A stretch of 7,919 nucleotides of DNA from assembly GCA_002684755.1 (NCBI GenBank), contig NYVS01000166.1, positions 1 through 7,919 of the forward strand, in the 5' to 3' direction. Both the position numbers and the translations under genes were made by a program. Within the stretch, counting starts at the first letter, position 1; each line of letters opens with the position of its first letter. Under the pieces are notes generated by a model, which was not told the DNA's origin, did no database searches, and saw nothing but the letters and a program-made list of their open reading frames with translations. Shown piece by piece: positions 7,630-7,919 of the stretch. The DNA is from Phycisphaerae bacterium. Lineage in GTDB: Bacteria; Planctomycetota; Phycisphaerae; Phycisphaerales; SM1A02.

Positions 7630-7919
7630 ATGCCTCAGTACACCTATCAGGCCCGCAACGGATCGGGAAGCGTGGAAGCCGGTGGTCTCGCCGCGGCGGA
7701 TGCCGCGACCGCGGCGGCCATGCTCCGGGGCAAGGGACTTCACGTGGTCCAGCTCGCGCCCACCGCGACCCAGGATCGGTTTTCAGGAATCAGCGAGAAG
7801 CTGAGCTGGTCGAGCGGGCCGGGCAAGAAGGAGATCCTCGACTTCACGACCCAGCTCGCGGTCATGATTCGCGCCGGCATCAGCATCCGCCAGGCGCTCG
7901 AGGGAATCGCGGACCAGAC
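7630..7919 (+). CDS. pilC: Type IV pilus platform protein PilC (GspF family), N-terminal fragment
   Basis: The ATG at 7630 opens a frame that runs to the window edge, giving 96 residues of a protein normally near 400. PilC is the polytopic inner-membrane platform on which the PilB and PilT motors act. The first 44 residues match the family's opening (MPQYTYQARN, then A-A-x-x-LRGKGLHVVQL). After a Ser/Gly linker, KKEILDFTTQLAVMIRAGIS (66-85) with QALEGI (88-93) is the start of the first T2SSF domain, where the F-x-x-Q-L-A-x-x-x-x-A-G-x-x pattern is typical. Membrane segments would lie beyond the window. It starts 22 bp after pilT; a weak GGA (7618-7620) lies 9 nt before the ATG. GspF of a type II secretion system is the alternative, but the adjoining pilT favours PilC. 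Confidence 0.93.
   Translation, partial: MPQYTYQARNGSGSVEAGGLAAADAATAAAMLRGKGLHVVQLAPTATQDRFSGISEKLSWSSGPGKKEILDFTTQLAVMIRAGISIRQALEGIADQ

Noticed and set aside
5883..7631. A 583-codon upstream extension of the two-propeller frame on the minus strand
   Set aside because: It runs antisense through the lipoprotein gene and pilT, both clearly coding. The signal peptide begins at the ATG at 5882, so the extension is a shadow.

Overview
The window is GC-rich bacterial chromosome, apparently ordinary core or near-core sequence. I see no phage, transposon, CRISPR, rRNA or tRNA. The combination of a very large exported PQQ-type beta-propeller protein, a WD40/TolB-like propeller protein, a WHy-domain lipoprotein and a pilT-pilC pair would fit a Planctomycetota-like lineage, possibly Phycisphaerae. 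That assignment is an inference from gene style and composition; no phylogenetic marker gene is present.

Layout, left to right. (1) Positions 1-1040 (+) hold the 3' part of a beta-propeller protein with PD40-type repeats. (2) Converging on it, 1134-1547 (-) encodes a 137-residue protein whose last two thirds are almost pure Asp/Glu, ending in a 16-Asp run encoded largely by a perfect GAC trinucleotide repeat. It has its own sigma-70-like promoter, a structured 5' leader and a good ribosome binding site. (3) Positions 1659-5882 (-) encode a 1407-residue exported protein with two PQQ-like propellers separated by a helical segment. (4) A 36-bp divergent intergenic region contains a perfect 23-bp palindrome and repeated GGGGAT/ATCCCC motifs. 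(5) Positions 5919-6458 (+) encode a short lipoprotein with a probable WHy (LEA type 2) domain. (6) Positions 6552-7607 (+) encode a complete PilT retraction ATPase. (7) Positions 7630-7919 (+) encode the N-terminus of the PilC/GspF platform protein, cut by the window edge.

How the genes may work together. pilT and pilC belong to the type IV pilus machine, as motor ATPase and inner-membrane platform, and are probably co-transcribed (22-bp gap). The WHy lipoprotein lies just upstream on the same strand and may be part of the same unit. The two-propeller protein is divergent from it, and the short palindromic spacer could couple the expression of both sides. Whether the propeller protein or the lipoprotein has anything to do with pili is a hypothesis from position only.

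The most unusual items are the Asp-repeat protein, the palindromic divergent control region, and the lipoprotein and propeller pairing next to pilus genes. I do not see clear evidence of a wholly new system.
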